Source: Symplocastrum torsivum CPER-KK1
GTDB taxonomy: Bacteria; Cyanobacteriota; Cyanobacteriia; Cyanobacteriales; Coleofasciculaceae
NCBI GenBank assembly: GCA_019358875.1
Contig: JAHHIF010000002.1
Span: 1 to 64,000, forward strand
Direction of reading: 5' to 3'
DNA: 64,000 nucleotides
Shown here: positions 47,201-56,250 of the stretch, piece by piece
Numbering within the stretch: the stretch's first letter is position 1
Layout: each line of letters opens with the position of its first letter
The notes under the pieces: model-generated
Databases searched by the model: none
The model's input: only the letters and a program-made list of their open reading frames with translations
What the model was told of the DNA's origin: nothing
Translations under genes and position numbers: made by a program

Positions 47201-47619
47201 TGTAAGTCTTGATTGAGAGTCCAAATGGTTTTCTCAGTTTGCTTGCGAGCAGTAATATCGCGGAAGTAAATAGATAAACCCTCTTCAAAAGGGTAGAAGC
47301 GGACTTCAAACCAAGTCTCGAACGGAGGGTAAAACGCTTCTAGCTCAATGGTTTTCTGTTGTTCGCTAGCTTGGCGTAACCCTGTCTCAAAGGGTGAGTC
47401 TATCACTTCGGGAAATTCATTCCAGATTGTCTTACCCAGTAGTTGCGATCGCTGTTTTCGCAACAGGGTCTCTGCTTGTTTGTTGATGTAAGTGTAGCGC
47501 CACTCGCGATCTAGAGCAACAAAGGCATCTGTGATACTTTCTAGAAGGTTGTTCAAAAGCATCTCACCACCCCCTGCAAGCCAATCTGCGGTTTTATCTC
47601 CAGGCATCGGTTCAGACAT
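44206..47619 (-). CDS. PAS/GAF hybrid histidine kinase with C-terminal receiver
   Basis: 1137 aa from the ATG at 47619, which has GGAAGGAG five bases upstream; this start lies inside the end of the preceding kinase gene. Order: PAS (about 25-130), PAS (about 150-275), PAS (about 285-405), GAF (about 410-580), GAF (about 600-770), HisKA with the phospho-His in VLSHELRSPLNPILGW, HATPase with GLGLAIVRHLVELHGG, and a receiver at the end (ILVVDDEADMREL, VLISDIGMPDVDGYM). No transmembrane segment, so a soluble sensor. Ligand unknown. The kinase and receiver parts are close paralogs of the second module of the upstream gene. Confidence 0.9.
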   Translation of the reverse strand: MSEPMPGDKTADWLAGGGEMLLNNLLESITDAFVALDREWRYTYINKQAETLLRKQRSQLLGKTIWNEFPEVIDSPFETGLRQASEQQKTIELEAFYPPFETWFEVRFYPFEEGLSIYFRDITARKQTEKTIWTLNQDLQNRVNELQTLFDVVPIGILITNDLEFRNIKANPAFAQILGISPEANASSTPVNSSSHPSYKVLRNGKEITPDETPLRYAAIQGVTLEGVEVDIVRRDGAVFNLYGYAAPLLDEQGNSTGAVGAFLDISDRKRAEEALRLSQERYRSLAESLPQLLCMAGADGMTHYCNQSWTNYTGLTLEQTQGTGWQQAIHPDDLPLAIERWTQTRKTSNDYSLELRVRRVDGVYRWHLSRIVPIKAEEDRIVGWLGTATDIDDRKRTEQQERFLAKASQTFGAASLDLQTVLDTITQLASEFTGDVCVLSLLSEDRQWLDPVSCYHVDPEVLQFVRELLKNYPRRADEGISGRVIQTGEPLLMPVTSEEELRAAIKPEYQVYLERFRVYSTLLIPLKVRGQAIGVLSLTRNHPGEPHNTDDQSLFQDLADRAAMAIANARLYQQAQQARQQAVQTADRNARLQAVTAALSEPLTPAQVAEVIVEQSIAVLNASSAMVVIVSESGTELEIVHHVGYQQDLTEQWRRFPITTPVPLAEAVRTGEPIWEESTQERIARYPHLADAYAALNYAAWISLPLMVEGRAVGGISINFTEFSPLSEDDRAFMLALAQQCAQAIARSQLYEAEKQARADAEAANRIKDEFLAVLSHELRSPLNPILGWTRLLRTRKFDEQATNRALETIERNATLQTKLIEDLLDVSRILRGKMVLSVSPVNLATTIEAALETVWLAAEAKGIEIKTSLAPNVGLVSADSARLQQVVWNLLSNAVKFTPSGGRVEIHVEQEASCTQISVSDTGKGINPEFLPYVFERFRQEDGRTTRNFGGLGLGLAIVRHLVELHGGTVQAESPGEGQGATFIVKLPLTRLGKEPDFESESRVTAVNLNQLRILVVDDEADMRELLVAILSEYGAQVNVAASAAEVLILLDQFKPDVLISDIGMPDVDGYMLMQQVRQLPPQQGGLIRAIALTAYAGELNQQQALEAGFQKHITKPVEPNELVKTIAALVGRSL

Positions 47620-50600
47620 CACCACTCCTTCCAACTAAGGTTGCGATCGCCTTGGCTAACTCTGCTGGTTCTACTGGCTTGGAAATATGCAATTGAAATC
47701 CAGCAGCAAGTGCTTGCTGCTGGTTGAACTCTCCGGCATAGGCTGTGAGGGCGACTGCCGGAATTCCCCTTCCTTGTTCGGGCAATCGGCTTCTTATTTG
47801 ACGCATCAGCATGTAACCATCCACATCTGGCATTCCAATATCGCAAATCAAAACATCTAGCTTGAATTGATCGAGTGCCATTAATGCCTCCATTGCTGAC
47901 GCAGCAACCCTCACCACGGCTCCATACTCCTCTAAAATTGTGACGGCTAACTCCCGCATATCCGCTTCATCGTCCACCACTAAAATTTGCAACTGACTCA
48001 AGTCAGTCGTATTTGCAGGTAGTGGTTTGCTCTGTTGCACCTCTAAAGCTGCCACCATCAGAGGCAATTGAACAGTAAACGTTGAGCCTAGCCCAACGCC
48101 GGGACTGTCTGCCGAGACGGTTCCACCATGCAGTTCGACTAAATGACGCACGATCGCTAGTCCTAACCCTAGCCCTCCAAATTTGCGCGTGGTCTTACCA
48201 TCTTCCTGACGGAAATAGTCAAACACATGAGGTAGGAAATCCGGGTGAATACCCTTGCCCGTGTCACGAACTGTAATTTGAGCCTGAGTGTCAACTTGCT
48301 CTAATCGCACCATAACGCGATCGCCTGCTGATGTAAATTTGACGGCGTTGGAGAGGAGATTCCACACCACTTGCTGCAAGCGAGTTGCGTCACCCGCAAC
48401 CCGTTCCACCTGTGAGTCAAGGATTACCTCTACCTCAATTGACTTGGCTTGTGCCGCTAGACGCACAGTTTCTAGGGCGGATTGGATCGTCGTTACTAAG
48501 TTAACTGGGCGAACATTTAGGTTGAGCTTCCCTTGCAAAATCCGGGATACATCCAAAAGGTCTTCAATCAGTTCGGCTTGCAGCTTAGCGTTTCGTTCGA
48601 TCGTAGAGAGAGCCTGTGCAGTCTTTGCCTCGTCCAGCTTACGAGTCTGGAGCAGCTTTGACCAACCAAGAATCGGGTTGAGAGGCGATCGCAATTCATG
48701 AGACAGCACCGCCAAGAATTCATCCTTAACTCGGTTCGCTGCCTCGGCTGCCTCCCGTGCTGCCTGTGCTCGTGCCAAAAGCTGTTCCCGTTCTACCTCA
48801 GCGCGTTTGCGCTCGGTAATGTCTGCCAGGGCACCGGGAAACACCACAGGATTGCCAGCACTATCATATTCAACCTGACCGCGTGCGAAAAGCCACCGCT
48901 CCTCACCTGTGGCAGTACGAACGCGGTACTCAGCAACATACTCTTCGCCAGATGCGATCGCCCGGTCGATGGCGGCAAAAACTAGTGGACGGTCTTCTTC
49001 ATGAATCGCATTCATAAACACTTCAAAAGGCAATCCCTCGGCTGCCTCTATAGGGTCTACCGCAAACAAGTGGGCAAATGCCGCATTGACCATGAGGCGC
49101 TCTTCAGGAATGTTCCACCGCCAGGTATAAACCGATCCTGCCACCAAAGCCGATTCCAATTGTATCTGTGCCTCTCGCAGGGCGGCGGCAGCTTCCTGCC
49201 GAATTTGCGTTAGTTTCAAATTCGCTTCAACTCGCGCCAATAATTCACGGGCAGCGAAGGGCTTAATCAAATAATCATCCGCTCCGCTTTCCAACCCTTC
49301 GACACGGGATTCTTCCCCAGCACGAGCAGACAGCAAAATGATCGGAATCTCTTTCGTCGTTGGATCAGCCCGTAGTTCCCGCAGCAATCCAAAGCCATCT
49401 AGCCTGGGCATCATCACATCCGTCAGCACAAGATTGGGTCGTTGTCGTCGAACGGCTTCCAGTGCCGCTATGCCGTCTGCCACAGTTTCTACTTCATACT
49501 GCTGGCTTAAAAGGCGCTTCACGTAGTCGCGCATATCGGCGTTGTCATCCGCCAGGAGAATGCGAGCAGGAGGAGAGGAGGTTGGGGAGGCAGAGGAGGC
49601 AGATATAGGCAGATTATCTATATGAATTTCTGCTTCTCTCCCTGCTTCTCCTTTCCCCCTGCTCCCTCTAGTCTGTTCCTGATGAAAAATTTCTCCCTCT
49701 GCTTCTCTTCTCCCCCCCTGCTCCCCATCTCCATCGGGTAACCAGCGCAGTGCTTCCTCAACGTAAGGAGATGCACCCGTTGCTGTAGAGGCAAGGGTAC
49801 GAGTTGCGTTGATCTGATAGCTGGGCAAATGAGCCACCCCAGTTGGTACCGACACCACAAAGCACGTCCCGCGATCTACTTCACTAGTGACCGAAATCGT
49901 GCCTCCATGCAGTTTGACTAATTCCTGTACGAGGGATAAACCAATACCCGAACCCTCATAAGTGCGTCCTCGTGCCCCTGGCACCCGATGGAACCGCTCA
50001 AACAGATGGGGGATTTCTTCAGCCGGAATGCCCGTACCCGTATCCTGAACGACTAACTCAACCTGGTTGTCCATCCACCGCATTGAGACAGAGATTTCGC
50101 CCTCAAACGTAAACTTAAAGGCATTCGAGAGCAGATTGAACACAATCTTCTCCCACATTTCCCGGTCTACATATACCGATTCTGGCAATGAAGGACAATC
50201 AACGAGCAGCCGCATTCCTGCCCGTTCGATCGCAGAGCGAAACACACTGGCTAATTCTGCGGTAAAGGCTGATAAATTAGTAGGTTCGTAAACAGCTTGA
50301 ATGCGTCCAGCTTCGATGCGGGAGAAATCCAGCAGGGTATTGACCAACTTCAGCAGGCGTAAGGAGTTCCGATGTACCGTTTCTATTTGTTCACGTCCCC
50401 CCACTGGCAAGGCTTCTTTTCGATGGGTCAACAAATCTTCTAAGGGACCCAACATCAGCGTCAGGGGAGTGCGAAATTCGTGGCTGACATTGCTGAAGAA
50501 GACCGTTTTGGCGCGGTCAAGTTCTGCTAGTGCTTCGGCACGTTTGCGCTCTTCTTCATAAGCTTGGGCGTTGGCGATACTGGCGGCAATCTGAGCCGCA

Positions 50601-51556
50601 ACCAGATCGATGAAGCCTCGGTAAGAGTCGTTAAAGAGCCTGAATGGGTTTAAGCCAACGATCAATATCCCGGCTCTCCCTGTCTGTCCAGAGGGCGCAA
50701 TGGGTACAGCAACGGCTTGATCGGGCGATCGCTCCCAGGCTCCTGTTGGCAAACCCTCAAACGTTGATGCCAAATTAGAAATTAGAACAGTCTTCTGGGT
50801 TTTGAGGACTTCTGCAAATGACCATACCGAATCGGCATCGAGATTGACAGTTTCAGGAACGGCGACGTGAGTGCGATCGATACAGCTGGTTCCCGCCAGA
50901 ACAACGCGCTGCTGCTCTGGATCGTCCAGATAGATCATCGCGAAGGGTAGATCGTAAGGATTAGTTTCCAAACATCTTGCACTCAACGTACAAGCATTAT
51001 CGAATGTCCGAGCGTCCGCCGTCTTAGCTGCCAGTTCCCGCAACAGTGCCAACTGACGCTCACCAATAATACGCTGCGTGTCATCGGTATTCGCACAGAT
51101 GATGCCACCCGTGCCACCCTCGTCATTTGGAACCGGACTATAGGAAAAGGTATAGTAGGTTTCCTCTGGGTAGCCGTTGCGCTCCATGATCAGGAGCAGC
51201 GCCTCGTCGTAGGTGCCCTCATTCTTGAGGATGGCGGATTCTGCCCGAGGCCCAATCTGCTCCCAAATCTCTCGCCACACGTAGGAAGCTGGCTGTCCAA
51301 GGGCTTCTGGATGTTTTCCACCCATGATCGCTTTGTAAGCGTCATTGTATAGGTTAATTAGTTCCTCACCCCACCAGACAAACATCGCCTGACGGGAAGT
51401 GAGCATAATCCGCACGGCAGTCTTCAAGCTCTGTTGCCATTGCGTTGGAGAACCTAGCGGTGTTTTCGCCCAGTCCCTTTCTCGCATCCGTGCGCCCATC
51501 TCTCCGCCCCCAGCAAAAAGCTTTTCAGAAATCGTCACTTCTTGCTCTGCATTCAC
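47612..51556 (-). CDS. dual-kinase hybrid histidine kinase
   Basis: 1314 aa with two kinase modules. Order: PAS-like (about 10-165), GAF (about 170-340), HisKA with FFSNVSHEFRTPLTLML, HATPase (GSGIGLSLVQELVKLHGG), low-complexity linker 606-665, receiver 1 (ILLADDNADMRDY, LTDVMMPRLDGFG), PAS (about 800-925), second HisKA (VLSHELRSPLNPILGWSKLL), second HATPase (GLGLGLAIVRHLVELHGG), receiver 2 (LQILVVDDEADMREL, LICDIGMPDVDGYM). Soluble. It overlaps the next gene by 8 nt (ATGTCTGA), which indicates translational coupling. The linker is repeat-derived (see the entry at 49562). Confidence 0.9.
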   Translation of the reverse strand: MNAEQEVTISEKLFAGGGEMGARMRERDWAKTPLGSPTQWQQSLKTAVRIMLTSRQAMFVWWGEELINLYNDAYKAIMGGKHPEALGQPASYVWREIWEQIGPRAESAILKNEGTYDEALLLIMERNGYPEETYYTFSYSPVPNDEGGTGGIICANTDDTQRIIGERQLALLRELAAKTADARTFDNACTLSARCLETNPYDLPFAMIYLDDPEQQRVVLAGTSCIDRTHVAVPETVNLDADSVWSFAEVLKTQKTVLISNLASTFEGLPTGAWERSPDQAVAVPIAPSGQTGRAGILIVGLNPFRLFNDSYRGFIDLVAAQIAASIANAQAYEEERKRAEALAELDRAKTVFFSNVSHEFRTPLTLMLGPLEDLLTHRKEALPVGGREQIETVHRNSLRLLKLVNTLLDFSRIEAGRIQAVYEPTNLSAFTAELASVFRSAIERAGMRLLVDCPSLPESVYVDREMWEKIVFNLLSNAFKFTFEGEISVSMRWMDNQVELVVQDTGTGIPAEEIPHLFERFHRVPGARGRTYEGSGIGLSLVQELVKLHGGTISVTSEVDRGTCFVVSVPTGVAHLPSYQINATRTLASTATGASPYVEEALRWLPDGDGEQGGRREAEGEIFHQEQTRGSRGKGEAGREAEIHIDNLPISASSASPTSSPPARILLADDNADMRDYVKRLLSQQYEVETVADGIAALEAVRRQRPNLVLTDVMMPRLDGFGLLRELRADPTTKEIPIILLSARAGEESRVEGLESGADDYLIKPFAARELLARVEANLKLTQIRQEAAAALREAQIQLESALVAGSVYTWRWNIPEERLMVNAAFAHLFAVDPIEAAEGLPFEVFMNAIHEEDRPLVFAAIDRAIASGEEYVAEYRVRTATGEERWLFARGQVEYDSAGNPVVFPGALADITERKRAEVEREQLLARAQAAREAAEAANRVKDEFLAVLSHELRSPLNPILGWSKLLQTRKLDEAKTAQALSTIERNAKLQAELIEDLLDVSRILQGKLNLNVRPVNLVTTIQSALETVRLAAQAKSIEVEVILDSQVERVAGDATRLQQVVWNLLSNAVKFTSAGDRVMVRLEQVDTQAQITVRDTGKGIHPDFLPHVFDYFRQEDGKTTRKFGGLGLGLAIVRHLVELHGGTVSADSPGVGLGSTFTVQLPLMVAALEVQQSKPLPANTTDLSQLQILVVDDEADMRELAVTILEEYGAVVRVAASAMEALMALDQFKLDVLICDIGMPDVDGYMLMRQIRSRLPEQGRGIPAVALTAYAGEFNQQQALAAGFQLHISKPVEPAELAKAIATLVGRSGDV
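49562..49737. repeat. In-frame purine/pyrimidine-rich repeat inside the dual kinase
   Basis: On the plus strand this stretch is made of AGGAGGAGAGG, GGCAGAGGAGGCAG and then pyrimidine-rich CTCTCC, CTGCTTCTCC, CCCTGCTCCC blocks, the type common between cyanobacterial genes. It codes for about 60 residues (606-665) of Gly/Glu/Arg- and Ser/Pro-rich linker between the first ATPase domain and receiver 1. Confidence 0.7.
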
Positions 51557-51764
51557 AACTCTGATGTCCTTTCTGGAAAATATTTCACTCGCAGTGCCTC
51601 ACCGCGCTCTCCTACCTGACTTAATAGGGTATCAATTATATTTCTATGACTTTTGGTTAAGTTCAGCCAGATGTCTATCTCAAGACAGTTTGTGTTAGCC
51701 ATTTATGCAAGCGGATTGCCTTCCTTAAAAGCTAAGATATGTTCGCCCTATTAGCCAACGAACG

Positions 51765-52238
51765 ATGACAGCTACGGTAAGGATTCAGCCTCAAGGATTC
51801 TGTGTTCAATACCCCAAAACGCCTTGGCGTGTCATCTTCATTGAGGATGCTTCTGGTAAGTTTCAGTTTCGTCTAAGTGGAACAGACTTCAAATTTGAAC
51901 CGCGCGATCGCTACTGCTATCCTACTCATGATGCGGCTAGACGTGCGGCATTCTGTTTTCTGGAACTGCTGAAGCGTTTGGAACGCTCACGAATGAAACT
52001 AAGCGTTTTGGCGGAAATCGGTCTACTTAAATTTCCCCAGCAAACTTATCGCTGTTGTGAGCTTTGGCTTGTTATTGACCGTGAGCGCTACACCTGGGAG
52101 ATACTGACAGCCAGTGGACATTGCTTTCGCTCACAACGCTGGTACAAGCAACCCGATACGGCTATCGCGAAGGCTAAGGCACATATTGATCGGGAAATCG
52201 CGATTTCTCAAATCAAGGAAGTTGTTGGCTGGGTTTAG
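51765..52238 (+). CDS. hypothetical protein
   Basis: 157 aa, not recognised. Contents: an N-terminal beta-like segment (VQYPKTPWRVIFIEDASGKFQFRLSG), a helical central part with many Arg (DAARRAAFCFLELLKRLERSRMK), then a second beta-like segment with YRCCELWLVIDRERYTWEIL. It contains five Cys, no signal peptide and no transmembrane segment. Divergent from the dual hybrid kinase across about 200 bases, so it may share its control region. Ends 26 nt before the small membrane protein. Confidence 0.55.
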   Translation: MTATVRIQPQGFCVQYPKTPWRVIFIEDASGKFQFRLSGTDFKFEPRDRYCYPTHDAARRAAFCFLELLKRLERSRMKLSVLAEIGLLKFPQQTYRCCELWLVIDRERYTWEILTASGHCFRSQRWYKQPDTAIAKAKAHIDREIAISQIKEVVGWV

Positions 52239-52264
52239 CCTTAGGGCAACAATTCGCGATCGCG

Positions 52265-52540
52265 CTATTTTCTGAGGCTTGAAGAAATTATGTGTGTTGA
52301 AAAGGCTCCAACTATACCAATAACTAAAAAAACTATCCCATCACTAGGTTTTTGAAAGGTATCTGTTGCCACCCAATATCCAATGCTTGCCATCCCTGCC
52401 AAAACAGCAAGTCTTAGGAAGTCCATCCCTAATTGGCTTCGGCTATCGCTTCTTCTTAATTCTCTCCAAAAATCAATCGTATCTGAAAAAAGAAATGAGC
52501 CAATACTTGAAAAGACTATTAACCCAACTAAATATTTCAT
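52265..52540 (-). CDS. small membrane protein, unknown
   Basis: 91 aa with three hydrophobic segments (about 3-18, 41-59 and 68-86) and a polar loop with RRSDSRSQ between the first two. Not recognised. The start is only 7 bp from the start of the divergent two-partner-secretion remnant, and no ribosome site is visible, so one of the two starts may be wrong or the junction may be secondary. Confidence 0.5.
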   Translation of the reverse strand: MKYLVGLIVFSSIGSFLFSDTIDFWRELRRSDSRSQLGMDFLRLAVLAGMASIGYWVATDTFQKPSDGIVFLVIGIVGAFSTHIISSSLRK

Positions 52541-52547
52541 AAATTTA

Positions 52548-53093
52548 ATGATGGCTAAATTTGTTCAGGGTTGTGTGCAACTGACTGTTGATAAGAAAAA
52601 CTTGACTAGACCTACTATTAGGCGGTGTGTGAGTTCGCGTTTAGGGATGGTGTTGGTGTTTGGGATAGTTGGAGCGATCGCCTACACGGGCGAACCCACC
52701 GTAGCTCAGATTACACCTGATGCCACTCTCGGCGCTGAAAGCTCTGTGATTACGCCGAACGATAATGTCAGAGGTTTTCCTGCCGACTTGATTGAAGGTG
52801 GAGCAACTCGCGGCGTTAACCTCTTCCACAGTTTCTCAGAATTTAATATTGACGACCAACAGCGGGTTTATTTTGCCAATCATGAGGGAATTGAGAACAT
52901 TCTGACACGGGTAACGGGCGATACCCTTAGTGGTTCAACTCAAAGACCATTGGTAGAAGCACAAGGATGGGTAATTAATGAGAGAGGGGAAGTTGTTCTC
53001 ACTGAGCAAGTGCCGACAGTAAGTCCTCATGAGAGTGGTTTCCAGGTGCTAAAATGCAACGCTCCTGCTGCTAAAAACCCACCTCGTTCATAA
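52548..53093 (+). pseudogene. internally deleted two-partner-secretion (filamentous hemagglutinin-type) exoprotein
   Basis: 182 aa. After a hydrophobic signal segment (LGMVLVFGIVGAIAYTGEPTVAQ) comes the TPS secretion-domain start (ITPDATLGAESSVITPNDN, GFPADLIEGGATRGVNLFHS, FNIDDQQRVYFANHEGIENI, LTRVTGDTLSGS). In full-length relatives several hundred residues follow. Here it jumps to what looks like the family's C-terminal region (EAQGWVINERGEVVLTEQVP, then HESGF and one Cys) and ends. It reads as an in-frame internal deletion of a large exported protein, not a random fragment. A short functional derivative cannot be excluded. It is directly followed by a 23-copy heptamer array. The start is uncertain. 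Confidence 0.65.
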
Positions 53094-53103
53094 CGGTTAT
53101 AGC

Positions 53104-53264
53104 AAAAGGCAAAAGGCAGAAGGCAGAAGGCAGAAGGCAGAAGGCAGAAGGCAGAAGGCAGAAGGCAGAAGGCAGAAGGCAGAAGGCAGAAGGCAGAAGG
53201 CAGAAGGCAGAAGGCAGAAGGCAGAAGGCAGAAGGCAGAAGGCAGAAGGCAAAAGGCAGAAGGC
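53104..53264. repeat. 23-copy heptamer tandem repeat (AGAAGGC)
   Basis: 161 bases made of exactly 23 units of 7 nt: AAAAGGC twice, AGAAGGC 19 times, AAAAGGC once, AGAAGGC once. It lies between the deleted exoprotein gene and the stop of a PAS kinase gene. The near-perfect uniformity suggests recent expansion. Degenerate copies of the family occur at 34781 and 43631. Confidence 0.97.
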
Positions 53265-53298
53265 TTTTATGTTTATTACTAGTACGTGAACGGGCGCT

Positions 53299-56250
53299 CT
53301 AGTGATGATGAATCGGAATCTCAACGACAAACTCCGTACCTTGTCCCGGTGCAGAATGGCACCACAACTTCCCGCCATGTTTCTCAACAATAATCTGATA
53401 GCTAATTGCCAACCCCAAGCCTGTGCCTTTTCCCACTGGCTTGGTTGTAAAGAAGGGTTCAAACAGTTGTTGTTGAGTTTTCTGCGTCATCCCAGCACCA
53501 TTATCAGCAATCCGAATGAAGATGTGACTTGCTTCCACATCAGACTCTTTTTTTGGCAGACATTCCCCTATAGTTGGCTGGAGTAAGGAGTGGGGAGTAA
53601 GACTGATGGTAGGATTATCTCTACCAATGATGCCAGTGTTGATCGTAATGGTCGGTGAGAAATTAGTAACTGTTTCTGACGGATTAGTTGTTATTTCTAA
53701 AGGCTCACACTTCATCTTTTCTTCTAAAGCATCGAGCGCATTACTAATCAGATTCATGAACACCTGATTTAGCTGTCCTGGATAACACTCCACTGAGGGC
53801 AAATCTCCATACTCCTTGATGACAGAGATAGCAGGATGACCAGGCTTCGCCTTGAGCCGACTGTGGAGAATCATTAAGGTACTTTCAAGCCCTGTATGTA
53901 TGTCTACCTGCTTGTTATCCGACTCATCGACACGAGAGAATGTCCGCAGCGATCGCACAATCTCCCGAATGCGTTCTGCACCCACTTTCATTGAGTTCTG
54001 GAGTTGACTCAAGTCGCTCACTAAAAAGTCTAAATCAATCGCGTCTATCCGCTCTTGAATCAGGGCTGGAGGCTTAGTATAGGTAGTACGATAAAGCTGC
54101 AACAGACCTAAGATGTCTTGGAAATATTCTTGGGCGTAGATCAGATTGCCGTAGATAAAGTTAACTGGATTATTAATTTCGTGAGCCACACCAGCAACTA
54201 ACTGACCTAAGCTCGACATTTTTTCACTTTGAATCAACTGGGTTTGAGTACGTTGCAACTCCCGCAAGGTTTGTTCCAGTTTAGTGGCTTGCTCTTGGGC
54301 TTTCTGAGTCGCTGTCCGGCTAGCGGCGTAGAGTTCAGCTTGCTTAATCGCAATCAGGAGTTGGTCTTTTACCGATTGTAGAAGTTCTACTTCGCTATCC
54401 ATCCAAGGACGTGGTTCATGACTCTGACTACAGCTAATCACGCCGATAGTACCTGAAGGTGTCTGCATCGGCAGCACTAACACAGAAGCACAATCAAAAG
54501 ACCGGACGAACTCTCGAAAAATCGGGTCGCTCACCATCTCAATATCATCAATTCGGAGCACTTCCAGATTTAAAACCTGCTGTGCTAATAGTCCTACCGC
54601 CTCGGCTGGATAGCAACCTCTACGGTCGGGTAAATCAGAATTTCTCGCTTCCTTAACGACTTCCCAGTATGCTTCAGCATCATAGGGACAATACCAAGCA
54701 AATTGACAACGATCAACGTTCAAAATCTGGCGAATTTCCTGGACTGTAGTTTCGAGAATCGTATTCAGTTCCAGGGAATTACGGATTTGGTTCGATAAAC
54801 GATTGAGTAATGCTTCCCTGGCAAAGAGTTCTCGCAGTTGTGCTTCCGAATCCCGTAGGGCGGATTCAGCCGCTTTGCGTAGGTTAATGTCTTGGACAAC
54901 ACTCAGGAAGTACTTCGGTTCACCTTGGGGAGTACGCACCAGCGATGCAGTGATTTGCACCCAGATTAACTGCCCATCTTTGCGAATGTAGCGCTTTTCT
55001 AGCGTATACGTTGGGATTTCATCTGCTAAAAGCGATCGCACATTTTCCATATCGATTAGTAAATCGTCAGGATAGGTAATGTCTTGGAATGTGTGTTCTA
55101 ACAATTCCTCACGGGAGTAACCCATGATGTTGCAAAACTTCTGGTTAACCCGCACAAATCTGCCATCTGGTTCAGAATGGTTAATCCCAACCGCTGCTTG
55201 GTCGAAGGTAGTGCGGAAGCGTTCTTCACTCTCACGTAACTCAGCTTCAACTTGTTTGCGCTTGCTGATATCAATAAAAGAAGCAACAGCGGCATAGGGC
55301 TTTGTTTCATTAGGGTGAAACAACGGTTGTGAATTGATGCTTAGCCAAGTCAGGATTCCATCGGTTTGGAGGATTCCCATAATCACATCCGTAAAGGATT
55401 GTCCAGTCCGGAGTGTTACGTGGATTGGGTATTCCTCAGGGGGAAATAGCTTACCATCTTCCTTAACCGCAGATCTGAAAAAATCAAGACAACTTAGCCC
55501 GATTAATTGCTCCGCTGTCAGGCCCAAAATGCTTTCTGCTGCTGAGTTACAAGTGTAAACGATACCGTTAACATCGAGTAAGATAATTCCCTCTGCCATC
55601 GCTGCAACCAAAGAGCGATAGCGTTCCTCCGATTCCTTTTGCAACGCTTGCGCTTGCCGACGCTCTACTGATTCCTGTTGTAACTGCTCAATCGTCTTTG
55701 TCAGTGAAGCGGTTCCCCAAATTGCTTCGCTTGCTTTTTCTCTAAGCCAACGATAGTCTTCTTCGCTGTCTGGTTGGGACTCCTCTGTTAGACTACGATG
55801 TTCTTGAAATTCAGTGAACATCATGATTCCACCAATTTCACCTGTCCGAGTATACCAAGGTTGAAGTTCCCACTTTACCCTTTGCCAAAAGCCATCAGGT
55901 TTGATGAAATAATCGGAGTCACCTCGCTGGGGTTGTCCAGCTAAACACAAGGCATAAATTTTCTGCCACCGTTTCAGAGAGTAAGCGGTAATGGGATGAT
56001 GAGAGAGTTGGGTAATATTCTCCTGCTCTCCAACTCTCGCTTGTTTCTCCTGAAATAGGGGAAAGACTTCATAATGAGAGCGACCAATCAGGTTTTGGTT
56101 ATCCAGCGAGTAATCCGTCAGCCACCGACGAGATGTAAGCAGGTAACGCATGTCGTGATCAAGCATAGCAACGGCAGCAGGCGTATGTTCCACAAATGCA
56201 GAAAATATCTCTAAATTGGCTACGTCAGCGGATAGATTTCCAAGTTGCAT
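53299..56250 (-). CDS. PAS/GAF sensor histidine kinase
   Basis: 983 aa. Order: PAS-like (about 15-150), PAS (about 215-335, [19 protein letters not shown]), PAS/PAC (about 340-460), GAF (about 475-650, ending [15 protein letters not shown]), coiled coil, HisKA with [21 protein letters not shown], HATPase with [20 protein letters not shown] and [21 protein letters not shown]. No receiver domain and no transmembrane segment. The GAF domain resembles those of phytochrome-related sensors but lacks the bilin-binding Cys-His pair. Between N-box and G1-box of the ATPase there is a long insertion containing [11 protein letters not shown], coded by three heptamer repeats (53580-53600). A large array lies 35 bp after the stop. 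Confidence 0.9.
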   Translation of the reverse strand: MQLGNLSADVANLEIFSAFVEHTPAAVAMLDHDMRYLLTSRRWLTDYSLDNQNLIGRSHYEVFPLFQEKQARVGEQENITQLSHHPITAYSLKRWQKIYALCLAGQPQRGDSDYFIKPDGFWQRVKWELQPWYTRTGEIGGIMMFTEFQEHRSLTEESQPDSEEDYRWLREKASEAIWGTASLTKTIEQLQQESVERRQAQALQKESEERYRSLVAAMAEGIILLDVNGIVYTCNSAAESILGLTAEQLIGLSCLDFFRSAVKEDGKLFPPEEYPIHVTLRTGQSFTDVIMGILQTDGILTWLSINSQPLFHPNETKPYAAVASFIDISKRKQVEAELRESEERFRTTFDQAAVGINHSEPDGRFVRVNQKFCNIMGYSREELLEHTFQDITYPDDLLIDMENVRSLLADEIPTYTLEKRYIRKDGQLIWVQITASLVRTPQGEPKYFLSVVQDINLRKAAESALRDSEAQLRELFAREALLNRLSNQIRNSLELNTILETTVQEIRQILNVDRCQFAWYCPYDAEAYWEVVKEARNSDLPDRRGCYPAEAVGLLAQQVLNLEVLRIDDIEMVSDPIFREFVRSFDCASVLVLPMQTPSGTIGVISCSQSHEPRPWMDSEVELLQSVKDQLLIAIKQAELYAASRTATQKAQEQATKLEQTLRELQRTQTQLIQSEKMSSLGQLVAGVAHEINNPVNFIYGNLIYAQEYFQDILGLLQLYRTTYTKPPALIQERIDAIDLDFLVSDLSQLQNSMKVGAERIREIVRSLRTFSRVDESDNKQVDIHTGLESTLMILHSRLKAKPGHPAISVIKEYGDLPSVECYPGQLNQVFMNLISNALDALEEKMKCEPLEITTNPSETVTNFSPTITINTGIIGRDNPTISLTPHSLLQPTIGECLPKKESDVEASHIFIRIADNGAGMTQKTQQQLFEPFFTTKPVGKGTGLGLAISYQIIVEKHGGKLWCHSAPGQGTEFVVEIPIHHH
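53580..53600. repeat. In-frame heptamer repeat inside the PAS kinase
   Basis: Three units GGAGTAA, GGAGTGG, GGAGTAA on the plus strand, 21 nt or 7 codons, in frame within the ATPase domain of the minus-strand kinase. Confidence 0.8.

Noticed and set aside
53097..53462. 121-aa minus-strand frame of FCLLPSA repeats
   Set aside because: Pure translation of the 23-copy heptamer array plus the wrong frame of the kinase gene.
11181..53600. Heptamer arrays as a CRISPR locus
   Set aside because: Units are 7 nt, directly adjacent, with no spacers and no cas genes in the window.
53299..56250. GAF domain of the PAS kinase as a cyanobacteriochrome
   Set aside because: It ends with the [12 protein letters not shown] motif but has no Cys-His bilin attachment pair, so a chromophore is not supported.
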